A stretch of 64,000 nucleotides of DNA from Opitutia bacterium (lineage in GTDB: Bacteria; Verrucomicrobiota; Verrucomicrobiia; Opitutales; Opitutaceae). A program made the position numbers and the translations under genes. Below are positions 47,201 through 55,556 of this stretch, one piece after another. Within the stretch, counting starts at the first letter, position 1, and every line of letters starts with the position of its first letter. The stretch is from the NCBI GenBank assembly GCA_947474365.1, contig CANJIU010000049.1, forward strand, positions 1 to 64,000, read 5' to 3'. A model generated the notes under the pieces. It did no database searches. It saw nothing but the letters and a program-made list of their open reading frames with translations, and was not told the DNA's origin.

Positions 47201-48741
47201 ACCGTCGTGACCGGCGCACCGAGTCGGTACACGGGCACCAGCAGGAGAAATCCCGGGGACCCGCCGGAATCCTGGACCAGGGTGATGCGCGCCGTGACCT
47301 GAGTCCGACCGGTGTCGCGGGCCGCCTCCACCGCCCGTCGCCGGGCCGTTTCGGTGCCAAGATCAAGGCCGACCGCGGGCCGGTTGCCGGCCAGCGGGGC
47401 GACATGCGTGACAACATAGTGCTCCGGACCGGCGTTCGCCACGCCACCGGGCACCGCGCGGAGAGCGAAGTCCGGCGCCTGGTCGGCACGCACCCGCTTG
47501 AGAAAGGTTTCCCGGTTTTCCACCGCCACCGGATAGATCACGCCCATCCCGTTGATCCCGGGATAGCGTTCCGGCAGATTCAGCGTATCCGCAAAGGCAA
47601 TCCATTCCGCACGCGAGATCGAAGGCGCATGCAGGAGAAAGCTGACTCCACTGTACAGCCCGTCGGTGTACGTGGCCAGACGCCGCTCGATCAACTCCGT
47701 CGCATTGTTCGCCAGCAGCGAAATTTCTGACGCGATCTCGCGCCGTTGGTAAATCTGCACCCGCTGGAACGCGATCGCACCCATCGTCCAACCAGTCAGC
47801 ATCAGCCCCAGCGGAAGAGGCCGCAGCAAACTGCGCCGACGGTGAATCGCCGGTAGTACCAGCGCGACGAACGCCACCACCAGGATGAACCACGGTGCCC
47901 CGAGCGGATCAGGCCCGAAGCCGTCCAAGGGTAATATGCCGCGGTCCGATGAGACCGCGAGCGTGGCCGCTGCGGCGACGAGAAAAGCCATCAATCGCAC
48001 TCCGGCCGCACCGAATCGCGCCGCCGTCAGCAGCAAAACCGGAAACGCCCCGAAAATAAGTCCATCCACCCGGGCGGGCCCAAAAGTAATCCAGGCTACT
48101 CCGCCCAAGAGCCCCACCAACAGCAGCCCCAGTCCCACTGCCCGCCGGCTCGCGCCGCGCCCACGCCGCCAGAGCTCCGGCCCCACCCCCAGCAACGGCA
48201 AGATCACCAACACCCCGGCCGCCTTGCCCATCCACCAAACGACCCAATTGCCCGTGTCAATCCCCCCGACCGAACTTCCCGTCACCAAAATCGGCATACA
48301 CACGCCCACAGTGGCGGACACCAACGGGGCGACCAGCGCAGCCGCGAAGCAACCCACCGGTTCGTCAAACGCCTCCAGATTGGCTCTCCCAAATCGCACG
48401 CCCAACCGAAACATCAGCGCGCCCAGATACGCCGTGAACACCTGGGCCAGCACGAGGCTCGCATTCACCATGGGTGCCGCCAAGGCGGACAGGTCGGAGG
48501 AAAGAATTCCCAGCGTTTGCCCGAGTCCCACCGCGAACAACATCTTCGGCCCAAACTGGACAACCAGCCAGATGGCCAACCCCGTCGCGACTCCGAGGGA
48601 ACTGATCCCCTGCCCCTGGGGCGCCAGCGAGACCCCAAGCCGGGAAGCAGCGGCACAGGCAATTGTCCCCAACAGCAACGCTCCGCCGACACGCAGCTGC
48701 GACGCGGCCTGGGGTATCGGTTCTGGATCGTTCAGCGGCAT
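44272..48741 (-). CDS. giant membrane sensor kinase, MASE1-CHASE-5xPAS-HisKA_2
   Basis: The 1489-residue inner-membrane protein has about eight helices of a MASE1 sensor (about 20-320), a periplasmic CHASE domain (about 345-590) that would bind a small ligand, a second anchor near 605-625, five consecutive PAS domains (about 645-1275) and a HisKA_2 kinase core with the EVHHRVKNNLQVI box near 1292, followed by an HATPase domain with the DTGVGLP loop. HisKA_2 kinases often answer to stand-alone or N-terminal receivers. The stop overlaps the ATG of the hybrid kinase, whose N-terminal receiver is the obvious partner. The combination of MASE1 and CHASE in front of five PAS domains is unusually large. 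Confidence 0.87.
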   Translation of the reverse strand: MPLNDPEPIPQAASQLRVGGALLLGTIACAAASRLGVSLAPQGQGISSLGVATGLAIWLVVQFGPKMLFAVGLGQTLGILSSDLSALAAPMVNASLVLAQVFTAYLGALMFRLGVRFGRANLEAFDEPVGCFAAALVAPLVSATVGVCMPILVTGSSVGGIDTGNWVVWWMGKAAGVLVILPLLGVGPELWRRGRGASRRAVGLGLLLVGLLGGVAWITFGPARVDGLIFGAFPVLLLTAARFGAAGVRLMAFLVAAAATLAVSSDRGILPLDGFGPDPLGAPWFILVVAFVALVLPAIHRRRSLLRPLPLGLMLTGWTMGAIAFQRVQIYQRREIASEISLLANNATELIERRLATYTDGLYSGVSFLLHAPSISRAEWIAFADTLNLPERYPGINGMGVIYPVAVENRETFLKRVRADQAPDFALRAVPGGVANAGPEHYVVTHVAPLAGNRPAVGLDLGTETARRRAVEAARDTGRTQVTARITLVQDSGGSPGFLLLVPVYRLGAPVTTVAQRRSALQAWIYAPFVTPRFLQGVLGKRREKIELHFFDGDRADPARLLYASGPSRVFPARFDQVTSLDLGGQRFTLGWNRGPDFVPASRSPLSVLALSSPMGVVLLVAWLVGLQTYRERAEEMVRKRTAELQASEGRYRRMERGTNDGMWEQNIVTGAEYCSPRWLEMLGYPPDDSPKDFGSFNALIHPDDLARVMQVSNRSLESGLPFQIEMRLRRKTGDYLWVVSRGLVERDAAGKPLLMTGTITDISERRRSEDALRDSEQRFRTMIEWSPDAVIVHRHGRINYVNPAAIALLGATTVDDLAGKQVLEVTHPDYHPLVTERLANVTGAMPLVEMGFLRRDGSMAEVEIQSIPIFYDGSPAVELVARDISARKRVEAALRESEVRFEAVFEQAGTGVTVVDSTSGAFVRVNRRFCEMIGYSSDELLRMTIGTVTHPDGVEESRTWNQRVASGEIREFSLEKRYRHKDGTTVWARVFVSAMATKGALPRFSIGVVEAISAYRRAEQALRESEARLKLLVHASNVGLWDWNLVTNEVYFSPEWKRQLGYANDELGDHFEEWETRVHPADRPPTLSAISDYLEGRRPIFDPEFRLRHRDGSWRWILARADVTRDETGRPLRMMGCHIDVTGKKLAEEAAMDSQAKLQTIFETMSEGVALNEVVYDEQGEMIDYRILEINRAFHSTADYRGKKIVGGLASEVYGLSAADIKEFWDAHRSRTDVRHTEFQSPIGRRWYHVATSPIVGNRFVTSFFDITARKTAELSVQASLHEKEALLKEVHHRVKNNLQVITSLLRLESGRSELPATREVLGAMVGRIRSMAQLHEALYRSKDFSAVDLGAYLGKLATQSFRTLGPASGAIQLRQDLVSARVSMDLALPCGLLVNELLSNSLQHGFPAGRSGEVRIELTLVDDGARLRLRVSDTGVGLPADFAEKKARSLGMQLVGDLARQLGSQLEIEKGSAAVFTVTFGVGLISD

Positions 48742-49008
48742 CGCGACATTTCAGCGGTGCGCGGAGCGGCACCCGCGTCGCAAATCATCGGTCGCCGGGA
48801 ACAAGCGGCAACACCAATTGTGGTCATGCGGCGATGACGATCCGCCTCGCGCGAGCGTTGTCTTTGCTTTGGCAATTACTGCGCATATTTTGGCATTCGG
48901 CGGGCGCCGCTCGATCCCGGCTAAAGTTCAAACCCGGCATGCCGTTGAGACCCCTCACCGCTGGCGTGCGCACGTTCGCCCGTGGTGAAATCACAATCCC
49001 CTTCAGCC

Positions 49009-49560
49009 ATGGCCCGACCCACCACCGCCCCGACCGGCAATGAAATCACCTTTGCCGAACACGAGATCATCGTCAGCAAGACCGACACCCACGGCGTCAT
49101 CACCTATGCGAACGACGTCTTCCTCCGCGTCGCGGGCTACACGGAACAGGAGGTCATCGGACAGCCGCACAATTTCATCCGGCACCCCGACATGCCCCGT
49201 TGCGTCTTCGCGCTGCTCTGGGACACGGTCAAATCGGGCCGCGAGATCTTCGCCTACGTCGTCAACATGGCGCGCAACGGCGACCACTACTGGGTGTTCG
49301 CCCACGTGACGCCGAGCGTTGACGCCGAGGGGAGGCAAGTCGGCTACCACTCCAACCGCCGCACTGCCTACAGCGACGCGCTGCCGAAGGTGCGCGACCT
49401 CTACGCCCAACTGCGGCAGGAAGAGCAGAAGCACAAGGAGCCCGCCAAGGCCGTCGAGGCCGGCCGCCGGTTGCTCGCCAAGGTCCTCGCGGATCAAAAA
49501 ATGGAGTACGCGGAGTTCGTCTTCAGCCTCTCCTACCAAACTCAACTCGCGACCGCCTGA
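49009..49560 (+). CDS. Aer-type PAS protein (sensor half of split aerotaxis receptor)
   Basis: The 183-residue soluble protein is almost entirely one PAS domain of the Aer/redox type: [39 protein letters not shown], and the core tryptophan in [10 protein letters not shown]. In Aer, FAD bound by this domain reports the redox state of the electron-transport chain. A charged helical tail (about 120-183, rich in E, K and Q) follows in place of a membrane anchor and signalling domain. Those parts are encoded by the next gene, which begins four bases after this stop. The upstream 267 bp are divergent with the giant kinase and must hold both promoters. Confidence 0.85.
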   Translation: MARPTTAPTGNEITFAEHEIIVSKTDTHGVITYANDVFLRVAGYTEQEVIGQPHNFIRHPDMPRCVFALLWDTVKSGREIFAYVVNMARNGDHYWVFAHVTPSVDAEGRQVGYHSNRRTAYSDALPKVRDLYAQLRQEEQKHKEPAKAVEAGRRLLAKVLADQKMEYAEFVFSLSYQTQLATA

Positions 49561-49564
49561 CCCC

Positions 49565-50512
49565 ATGTCCCACGAAACAACCGCCCAAGTCCAGGATTTC
49601 ATCTCGAAGGACGAGCAAACGGCCCAGCGCGTCTGGGCGATCACCCAGGTCTGTGATCGCGCCGCGCAGGGCGACCTTGAGGCCCGCATCACCGGCCTGT
49701 CCGGCGACCCGGACTGGCAGCCTCTGGCCTCGTCCATCAACCGCATGCTCGACTTGGCGGACTCGTTTGTCCGCGAGAGCGCGGCGGCGATGGATCACTG
49801 CAGCCGCGACCTCTACTACCGCCCGGTGCTTCTGCGCGGCCTCAAAGGGGCATACCGGCAGAGCGCCGGCGTGATCAACCACGCCGGAGTGAAGATGAAG
49901 GAAAGCAGCGATCAGATTCGCTACGTTGCGCGCATGGCGTCCGAAACCGCCGCCAACGTCACCACCGTGGCCGCCGCCTGCGAGGAATTGTCGAGCACGA
50001 GCGGCGAAATCTCCCGGCAGGCCGGCGGCTCCGCCAAGTTGAGCGCCGAGGCGGTCGCGGTCGCCCAAAAGGCCGGGCTTGCCGTCACCGAGCTGATGGC
50101 CGCGGCCAAGAAGGTCGATAACATCGTGAAGCTGATCAACACGATCGCCGGCCAGACCAATCTCCTCGCACTCAATGCCACGATCGAGGCGGCCCGGGCC
50201 GGTGAGGCGGGCAAGGGCTTCGCGGTCGTCGCGGCCGAGGTGAAGGACCTCTCCCGCAACACGGCGAAGGCGACCGACGACATCGCGCAGCAGGTGCTGA
50301 AGATGCAGGAAACCGTGCGCATGGTCAGCGAGCACATGCAGTCGATCGACGCCGCCATCGCGCGGGTGAGCGAAGGCGCCGGGGCGATATCCCGCTCGGT
50401 CGGCGAGCAGGTCCAGGCGACGGCGGAAATCTCCCGCAGCATCACCGGAGTCTCGCAGAACACTGCGCTCATCTCCCAACGTATCGGCAGCGTCGGCCGC
50501 GCCGAAACCTGA
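49565..50512 (+). CDS. soluble methyl-accepting chemotaxis protein
   Basis: The 315-residue protein has no signal peptide or membrane helix. Residues about 20-110 form a HAMP-like input region ([19 protein letters not shown], then [22 protein letters not shown]). The rest is the coiled-coil signalling domain with the highly conserved hairpin tip [20 protein letters not shown] at about 200-219. It would form chemoreceptor trimers and control a CheA kinase encoded elsewhere. Translation is probably coupled to the PAS gene, and together the two equal an aerotaxis receptor. Confidence 0.87.
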   Translation: MSHETTAQVQDFISKDEQTAQRVWAITQVCDRAAQGDLEARITGLSGDPDWQPLASSINRMLDLADSFVRESAAAMDHCSRDLYYRPVLLRGLKGAYRQSAGVINHAGVKMKESSDQIRYVARMASETAANVTTVAAACEELSSTSGEISRQAGGSAKLSAEAVAVAQKAGLAVTELMAAAKKVDNIVKLINTIAGQTNLLALNATIEAARAGEAGKGFAVVAAEVKDLSRNTAKATDDIAQQVLKMQETVRMVSEHMQSIDAAIARVSEGAGAISRSVGEQVQATAEISRSITGVSQNTALISQRIGSVGRAET

Positions 50513-50627
50513 CGTCCGGCCACGCGAAAAATTCCGATCAAGTTTCCCCGGGTCCGGCCGATGATTCACGTTGCCGAACCAGGAATCCACCCGGGCGCCC
50601 GCCCCAATCTCCGAACCATCCCCCGCC

Positions 50628-51488
50628 ATGCTACCCACCAAGGAGAAGATTGTCGTCGCCCTCAGTGAAATCGAGGAATTCAGTCCGGCGCCGGTCATCC
50701 TCGCCAGCGCCCTCAAGCTGCTGAGCGACCCGCTGGCCGACCTTGAGGGAATCGCGTCACTCGTGGCCCGGGATTCGGCCCTGACCGCCGACATCATCCG
50801 TTGCGCCAACAGCGTTTACTACGGAGGCGGGACCAGCACCGGCATCTTCGAAGCCGTGCAAAAAGTCGGGGTACGCGAGACGATGCGTCTCCTCAATCTC
50901 GCGGTCGCCCGCATCGTCAGCAGCCGCGACCTGACCTGCTACGGGATTCACGGCACCGACTACTGGGCGGAAAGTCTTTTCAACGGCCTGTTCATGCACC
51001 GCCTCGCGATCGAGACCGGCGGCAACGACCCCGAGGAGGCCTACACGACCGGACTGCTGCGCTACATCGGTCGCCTCGCGATCAATCAGACGCTCGAACA
51101 TCTCCACGGCGGGTTGTTCTGGAACGGCCAGGACTCCCTCGCGGAATGGGAGCGCGAAAACGTCGGCCTCGTGCAGGCGGAAGTCGGCGCGAAGCTCCTC
51201 GGCCGCTGGCGGTTTCCCGGGTCCATCGTGCAGGCGGTGGGCGCGCAGGATGCACCCGCCACGCTGCCCGACGGAAACTGGCTGGCCGACGCGCTCTTCT
51301 TCGCCTCGGCGCTGCTCCCGCAAGGCACCGGCACGCCCTTCCTGCCCGCCATCGGGACCAACTGGCCCGAACCGCCCAAAGTGAGCACGTTCATGGACCA
51401 CCACGATCTCACCCCGGATGCGGTCGACGCCATGCTGCAGGCGACCAGCGCGACCTTCGACGAAATCCGCGAAAATTTTGGCGCCTGA
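50628..51488 (+). CDS. HDOD-domain signalling protein
   Basis: From the ATG at 50628 the protein has 286 residues, nearly all an HDOD domain, an HD-like helical fold lacking the metal-binding His-Asp pair. Typical segments are FSPAPVILASALKLLSDP, ARDSALTADIIRCANS and EAVQKVGVRETMRLLNLA. HDOD proteins occur widely in chemotaxis and motility loci, often as adaptors, without known enzymatic activity. An upstream TTG at 50571 would add 19 residues. It is the third gene in the plus-strand run after the PAS and methyl-accepting genes. Confidence 0.82.
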   Translation: MLPTKEKIVVALSEIEEFSPAPVILASALKLLSDPLADLEGIASLVARDSALTADIIRCANSVYYGGGTSTGIFEAVQKVGVRETMRLLNLAVARIVSSRDLTCYGIHGTDYWAESLFNGLFMHRLAIETGGNDPEEAYTTGLLRYIGRLAINQTLEHLHGGLFWNGQDSLAEWERENVGLVQAEVGAKLLGRWRFPGSIVQAVGAQDAPATLPDGNWLADALFFASALLPQGTGTPFLPAIGTNWPEPPKVSTFMDHHDLTPDAVDAMLQATSATFDEIRENFGA

Positions 51489-51526
51489 TGGACGGCATCC
51501 ATCCGGATTTCCACCACCTCTTTTAG

Positions 51527-51532
51527 TATAAT
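51527..51532 (+). promoter_or_regulatory. TATAAT -10 element of a possible promoter
   Basis: A perfect TATAAT lies in a short AT-rich island that stands out from the surrounding GC-rich DNA, 120 bases before the TonB receptor ATG. No convincing -35 box is at the right distance. The site also lies just past the HDOD stop. Confidence 0.4.
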
Positions 51533-51580
51533 ATATTCAGATACGGAGGCGCCGTCCGCGCGCCCCGTTTTCGCTTGTCG

Positions 51581-51629
51581 CCCGACAGTGGTCGGGTTGT
51601 CCTTGTGCGGCCGATTCCTGCCGGAATCG
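51581..51629 (+). promoter_or_regulatory. two consecutive perfect leader hairpins before TonB receptor
   Basis: CCCGAC/GTCGGG (51581-51586 with 51591-51596, AGTG loop) and CGATTCC/GGAATCG (51612-51618 with 51623-51629, four-base loop) both pair exactly. They sit in the leader between the TATAAT and the receptor ATG at 51652. A TTGTCCTT run follows the first. An attenuation or RNA-stability role is inference. Confidence 0.4.
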
Positions 51630-51651
51630 TGCCCGGCAACCCTCGCTCCGC

Positions 51652-54600
51652 ATGACCACACCGCTCCGTCTTCTCTCCGTCGGCCTCGCCAGTTGGCTCG
51701 CCCTCGTAACGGCAAACCCGGCCGCCGCCCAAATCGCGCCGCCGCCCCGCCCCGCCCTCCCCGCCGTCGCCGCTCCCGAGGTGGTCGAACTCAGCCCGTT
51801 CACGGTGAACACCAGCCGCGACGTGGGCTACTCCGCGGAAAACACGCTCGCGGGCAGCCGGTTGAACGCCCCGCTCCGCGACACCGCCGGGTCGGTCACC
51901 GTCTTCACTCGGGAATTCATCGACGACCTCGCCATCACCAATGTGAACGAGCTCGTGCAGTACTCGCTCAACGCCGAGATGAACACGAACGAGAACCAGG
52001 CGGGGAACGGGCAAAATCCTGTCGTCAACGCCCAGAGCCTGACGCCCACGATCCTGATCCGCGGGGCAGCCGCCAGCCTCGGCACCGACTATTTCACCAG
52101 TATCATCCCGACCGATTCCTATCGGGTGAGCCGCTACGAGGACAACCGCGGACCCAACAGCATTCTCTTCGGCCTCGGCGCCCCCGGCGGGATGATCAAC
52201 GAATACTCCAAAATCGCGAGCACCGCCCGCGACAGCGCCACTATCCGGCACAGCACGGGATCGTTCGATCGCAACCGCCTCGAACTCGATGCGAACAAGG
52301 TACTGAAACGGAATTTTCTCGCGCTGTCGCTGGCCGGCGTGCTCCAGGAAAACGGCGGCTGGCGCGCCTTCGATTTCCAGGACAAGAAACGCCTCTTCGG
52401 CTCGGTCACCGTCCGCCCCACAAACTCGGTGAAGGTGACGGCGATGGGCGAGGTCGGCCGCGACATCAACGCCGTCATCCGCAGCACCGTGGATACCGAC
52501 GAGGCGTTGGCGTGGTACGACAACCGCAATGCCAAGGGCGTCGATGCAGTGACGTTTACGCCCACCACGGCCGCCCCCACCGCGGCGATGATCGCGCTCG
52601 GAGTCACGACCCGGGACGGCACCAAGACGGGGACCAACCACCGCGCCGTGTTCATCGAGAACAACGGTACCGTGTTCGACAACATCGGCGGCTACCTCTC
52701 CGGCACCTACAACAATTCCGCCGTGCGCGGGCCCGACGGCACCCCGGGCATCACGGCCTCCATCCTGCGGGTCCGCGATCCCCGCATCTACCCGGACAAC
52801 GCCAACGCCGCCGGTCCCGGGATGTACCGGCAGCAAAACCTCCGCAACTACACGATCACCGCCGACTGGCAGGCGACGCGCAACCTGGCGTTCAACGTCG
52901 CGCACAACTACCAATACACCAAGGCGCTCGTGCACCTGATGGTCGGCACCGATCCGACGCTGCGCGGCGATCCGAATCGTACGCTGGGAATCGACGGACC
53001 AGCGAACCCGTTTGCCGGCCGGCTTTATTTCGACGGCAACTGGCGGCGCGACGTCCACACGGGCGACGTGCACGAGACGCGGCTCTCGGCTTCCTACAAT
53101 CTCGAAACCCGGTGGAAGTGGTTCGGAAAACACCAACTGGCCGCGATGGGCTCCAAAATGGCACAGTTCGACGCGCGCGCGAACTCCTGGCTGGCATTTG
53201 CCGGCCACCCCTATGCCCCCCTGCCCAACGACCCAAACAACCGGATCACGTCGCGCAATTACATCACCGAGGGAAGCTGGGCCACCTATCGCGTCGGCGA
53301 CTGGCGCACGCTGCCGAACCCAATCCGCTTCGATGGAAAATCCTACGGTCTTATCTGGGGCAACGAAGTCGCCGGCGCGAACAACAGCGGCGGCGAACAA
53401 GAGGGCACGACCCTGCTCGGCGTCGTTCAAAGCCGGTTTCTCGACAACCGCCTCGTCACCACGTTCGGCTACCGGCAGGACAAGGTCGATATTATCGAAC
53501 TCGGGTTCTACAACGACCCGATCATCGGTGACATCGTCGATCGCGACCGGAGCAAGAGCCGGACGACCAGCGCCACGGGCCACACTGGCACGTCGGGAGG
53601 CGTGCTGCATGTTTTCGACTGGCTGTCGCTCATTGCCAACCATTCCACGAACCAGGGCGTACCCTCGTTTACCCGGAAGGTCTTCCCCGACGGAAATCTC
53701 GCGCCGCCGACCAAGGGGGTGGGCTCCGATTACGGATTGTCCTTCGACTTCTTCGGCGGTCGCCTGAATGCCAAGGCGGTCTATTTCAATTCCACGGAAC
53801 AGGGGCGAATCACCACCAACGGTTTCGCTGGCGCCGCCGGCCGGAACACCCGGGTGTCGACCGCGTTCACTGGTGTGCTCGTGGGCAGCGGACTCCCCTA
53901 CTCGACCACAACGTGGCAACCCGTCCTCAGCGCACTCAACCCGCCGGCGACAGCCGCCTCCTCTGATTCCGAATCAAAGGGCTATGAGGGGCGAATCGTG
54001 GCCAACCTGACGAAGAACTGGCGGCTCGTCGCGAACTACTCCTACACCGACTTCATTCGCAAAAACGTCGGCGCCGAGATCGCCGCCTGGTACGGGCTGA
54101 AGCTGGCCGACGACCGCCTGGTGCAGGGCGCACGTCAAGACGCCACCGGGCGCTACGTGGTCGACCCGAGCGCGTATGTGGCGGGCAAGACCGTCGCCAA
54201 ATGGCTCGAACTCGGCGCCCTTCGGCCGCAAGCCAACGTCTCGAGCCTGACGACCTCCAACGGCCAGACGATTGCCCAGGAAATCTACAACATGGTCGAC
54301 ACGATGAACAACGAGCGTGACGACGAGGAGAAGCGCTGGGGATTGCGGCCGCACAAGGTCAGCCTGTTCACGGCATATGACTTCAAGGAGGGCCGACTCA
54401 AGGGATTCACGGTCGGCGGCGGCTGGCGCTGGCGGTCGGCCAATGTAATCGGCGCCGACTCCAAGGGGAATGAAATCATTGGCGAACCAATCGTCGCGAA
54501 CGATCTGATGATTGCCTATACCCGGAAATTTGAGCGGCTGCCCGGCCGCGTGCGTTTCCAACTCAACGTCTCCAACGTACTCGACAACACCGACATCCTC

Positions 54601-54732
54601 CCGATACGCCTTGCCACCGGCGCAACGGTGCCGGATGGCTTCGTGATCCCGGGAGGCCGCGGCCCCGCGTACAGCCGGTACGATCTGGTGGCGCCTCGCG
54701 AATTCCGTTTCACGACGACGTGGTCGTATTAA
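51652..54732 (+). CDS. TonB-dependent receptor (LSPFTV type)
   Basis: The 1026-residue receptor has a signal peptide ending near NPAAAQI, a proline-rich linker, then ELSPFTVNTSRDVGYSAENTLAG. The plug (about 60-180) holds TVFTREFIDDL and RYEDNRGPNSILFGLG. The barrel ends in PREFRFTTTWSY with a terminal aromatic. It belongs to the same wide family as the other receptors but has a much longer N-terminal half of the plug and is probably for a different ligand. The gene has its own promoter-like site and structured leader. It converges with the coiled-coil membrane protein gene, with 31 bp between the stops. Confidence 0.88.
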   Translation: MTTPLRLLSVGLASWLALVTANPAAAQIAPPPRPALPAVAAPEVVELSPFTVNTSRDVGYSAENTLAGSRLNAPLRDTAGSVTVFTREFIDDLAITNVNELVQYSLNAEMNTNENQAGNGQNPVVNAQSLTPTILIRGAAASLGTDYFTSIIPTDSYRVSRYEDNRGPNSILFGLGAPGGMINEYSKIASTARDSATIRHSTGSFDRNRLELDANKVLKRNFLALSLAGVLQENGGWRAFDFQDKKRLFGSVTVRPTNSVKVTAMGEVGRDINAVIRSTVDTDEALAWYDNRNAKGVDAVTFTPTTAAPTAAMIALGVTTRDGTKTGTNHRAVFIENNGTVFDNIGGYLSGTYNNSAVRGPDGTPGITASILRVRDPRIYPDNANAAGPGMYRQQNLRNYTITADWQATRNLAFNVAHNYQYTKALVHLMVGTDPTLRGDPNRTLGIDGPANPFAGRLYFDGNWRRDVHTGDVHETRLSASYNLETRWKWFGKHQLAAMGSKMAQFDARANSWLAFAGHPYAPLPNDPNNRITSRNYITEGSWATYRVGDWRTLPNPIRFDGKSYGLIWGNEVAGANNSGGEQEGTTLLGVVQSRFLDNRLVTTFGYRQDKVDIIELGFYNDPIIGDIVDRDRSKSRTTSATGHTGTSGGVLHVFDWLSLIANHSTNQGVPSFTRKVFPDGNLAPPTKGVGSDYGLSFDFFGGRLNAKAVYFNSTEQGRITTNGFAGAAGRNTRVSTAFTGVLVGSGLPYSTTTWQPVLSALNPPATAASSDSESKGYEGRIVANLTKNWRLVANYSYTDFIRKNVGAEIAAWYGLKLADDRLVQGARQDATGRYVVDPSAYVAGKTVAKWLELGALRPQANVSSLTTSNGQTIAQEIYNMVDTMNNERDDEEKRWGLRPHKVSLFTAYDFKEGRLKGFTVGGGWRWRSANVIGADSKGNEIIGEPIVANDLMIAYTRKFERLPGRVRFQLNVSNVLDNTDILPIRLATGATVPDGFVIPGGRGPAYSRYDLVAPREFRFTTTWSY

Positions 54733-54763
54733 GAACCACGTGACGCCGCCTTCGCCGCCGGCG

Positions 54764-55516
54764 TCAGTTTGGCGGCGGCAGGCGCCGGGAGAAATGGTCG
54801 AGCGTCTCGGCGGAGAGCACGAGCCGCCAGCCCTGGGCGGTGGGACGCACCAGATAGTCCACCGCGTCGATCTCGCCGTCGATCGTGCCAAACCGAATTC
54901 GCACCATGACGTCGCCATCGCCGACGTCCCGCTGCTCCAGCACCTGCATGCCGCTGAGCATGCCGGAATCGTCTGCCATCAGGTGCCCCAGCAGTTTCTC
55001 CGGTGTGCCGTACTCCTGCCGGATGTTTTCGGGTTGGTTGGAAAACCACTCGCTCACTCGGGTCGCATCGTCCTCCGGAAAAAGGATGCCCGCCGCGAGC
55101 ACATCAAGTTCGCTGTGGAGCGCCGCCCAATAAAACGTCTCCATCGCCGCCGCGGGCGACTCATCGCCGGCATTCTGCCAGTCTTTCGCCGGAATGAGGT
55201 CCACCGGAATTGCGGAATCCGCTCCGCCCTGAGTCGCCTGCGCCGCAGAGATTTTTTTCATCTCGTTCTCCAGGCGCGCTATGTCCTCGCGCAGCTTCTC
55301 CCATTCGCGATCCTCTGCCCGCCGCGCCGCCGCGGCCGCTTGGGCCACCACCGCCCGCGCCGCAGCCGCCTCACGCGCCTCCTGCAGCGCGGCCTCCCGC
55401 TCCGCCCGCATCGCCTTCATCTCCGAATGCAAAACCTGGTTCGTGCGGACCTGCAGCGCGATCGCGACGGCGATCACGAGGCCAAGTCCAAACAAACCGA
55501 TACCGATTGATCTCAT
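54764..55516 (-). CDS. hypothetical membrane protein with coiled coil
   Basis: I do not recognise this family by name. From the ATG at 55516 the 250-residue protein has one N-terminal membrane helix (GIGLFGLGLVIAVAIAL), an alanine/glutamate-rich coiled coil (about 25-90), and a C-terminal domain of about 130 residues that resembles NTF2-like folds (WQNAGDESPAAAMETFYWAALH). The frame continues 57 codons upstream into the neighbouring gene and is not protein-like there. It lies 40 bp after the isochorismatase-like gene on the same strand and may be co-transcribed with it. Similar single-helix proteins are common in this phylum without known function. Confidence 0.6.
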   Translation of the reverse strand: MRSIGIGLFGLGLVIAVAIALQVRTNQVLHSEMKAMRAEREAALQEAREAAAARAVVAQAAAAARRAEDREWEKLREDIARLENEMKKISAAQATQGGADSAIPVDLIPAKDWQNAGDESPAAAMETFYWAALHSELDVLAAGILFPEDDATRVSEWFSNQPENIRQEYGTPEKLLGHLMADDSGMLSGMQVLEQRDVGDGDVMVRIRFGTIDGEIDAVDYLVRPTAQGWRLVLSAETLDHFSRRLPPPN

Positions 55517-55556
55517 GGGTTGAAAATGTACCTCGATTTCCTTCAACACCTCAATC

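Noticed and set aside
48870-48900. Sigma-54 promoter before the PAS gene
   Set aside because: A TGGCA..TGC pattern is present, but the GG-to-GC spacing is two bases too short.
51523-53919. 798-codon minus-strand frame opposite the TonB receptor
   Set aside because: It is a shadow of the receptor gene in an antisense frame. The plus-strand product has clear signal, plug and barrel features.
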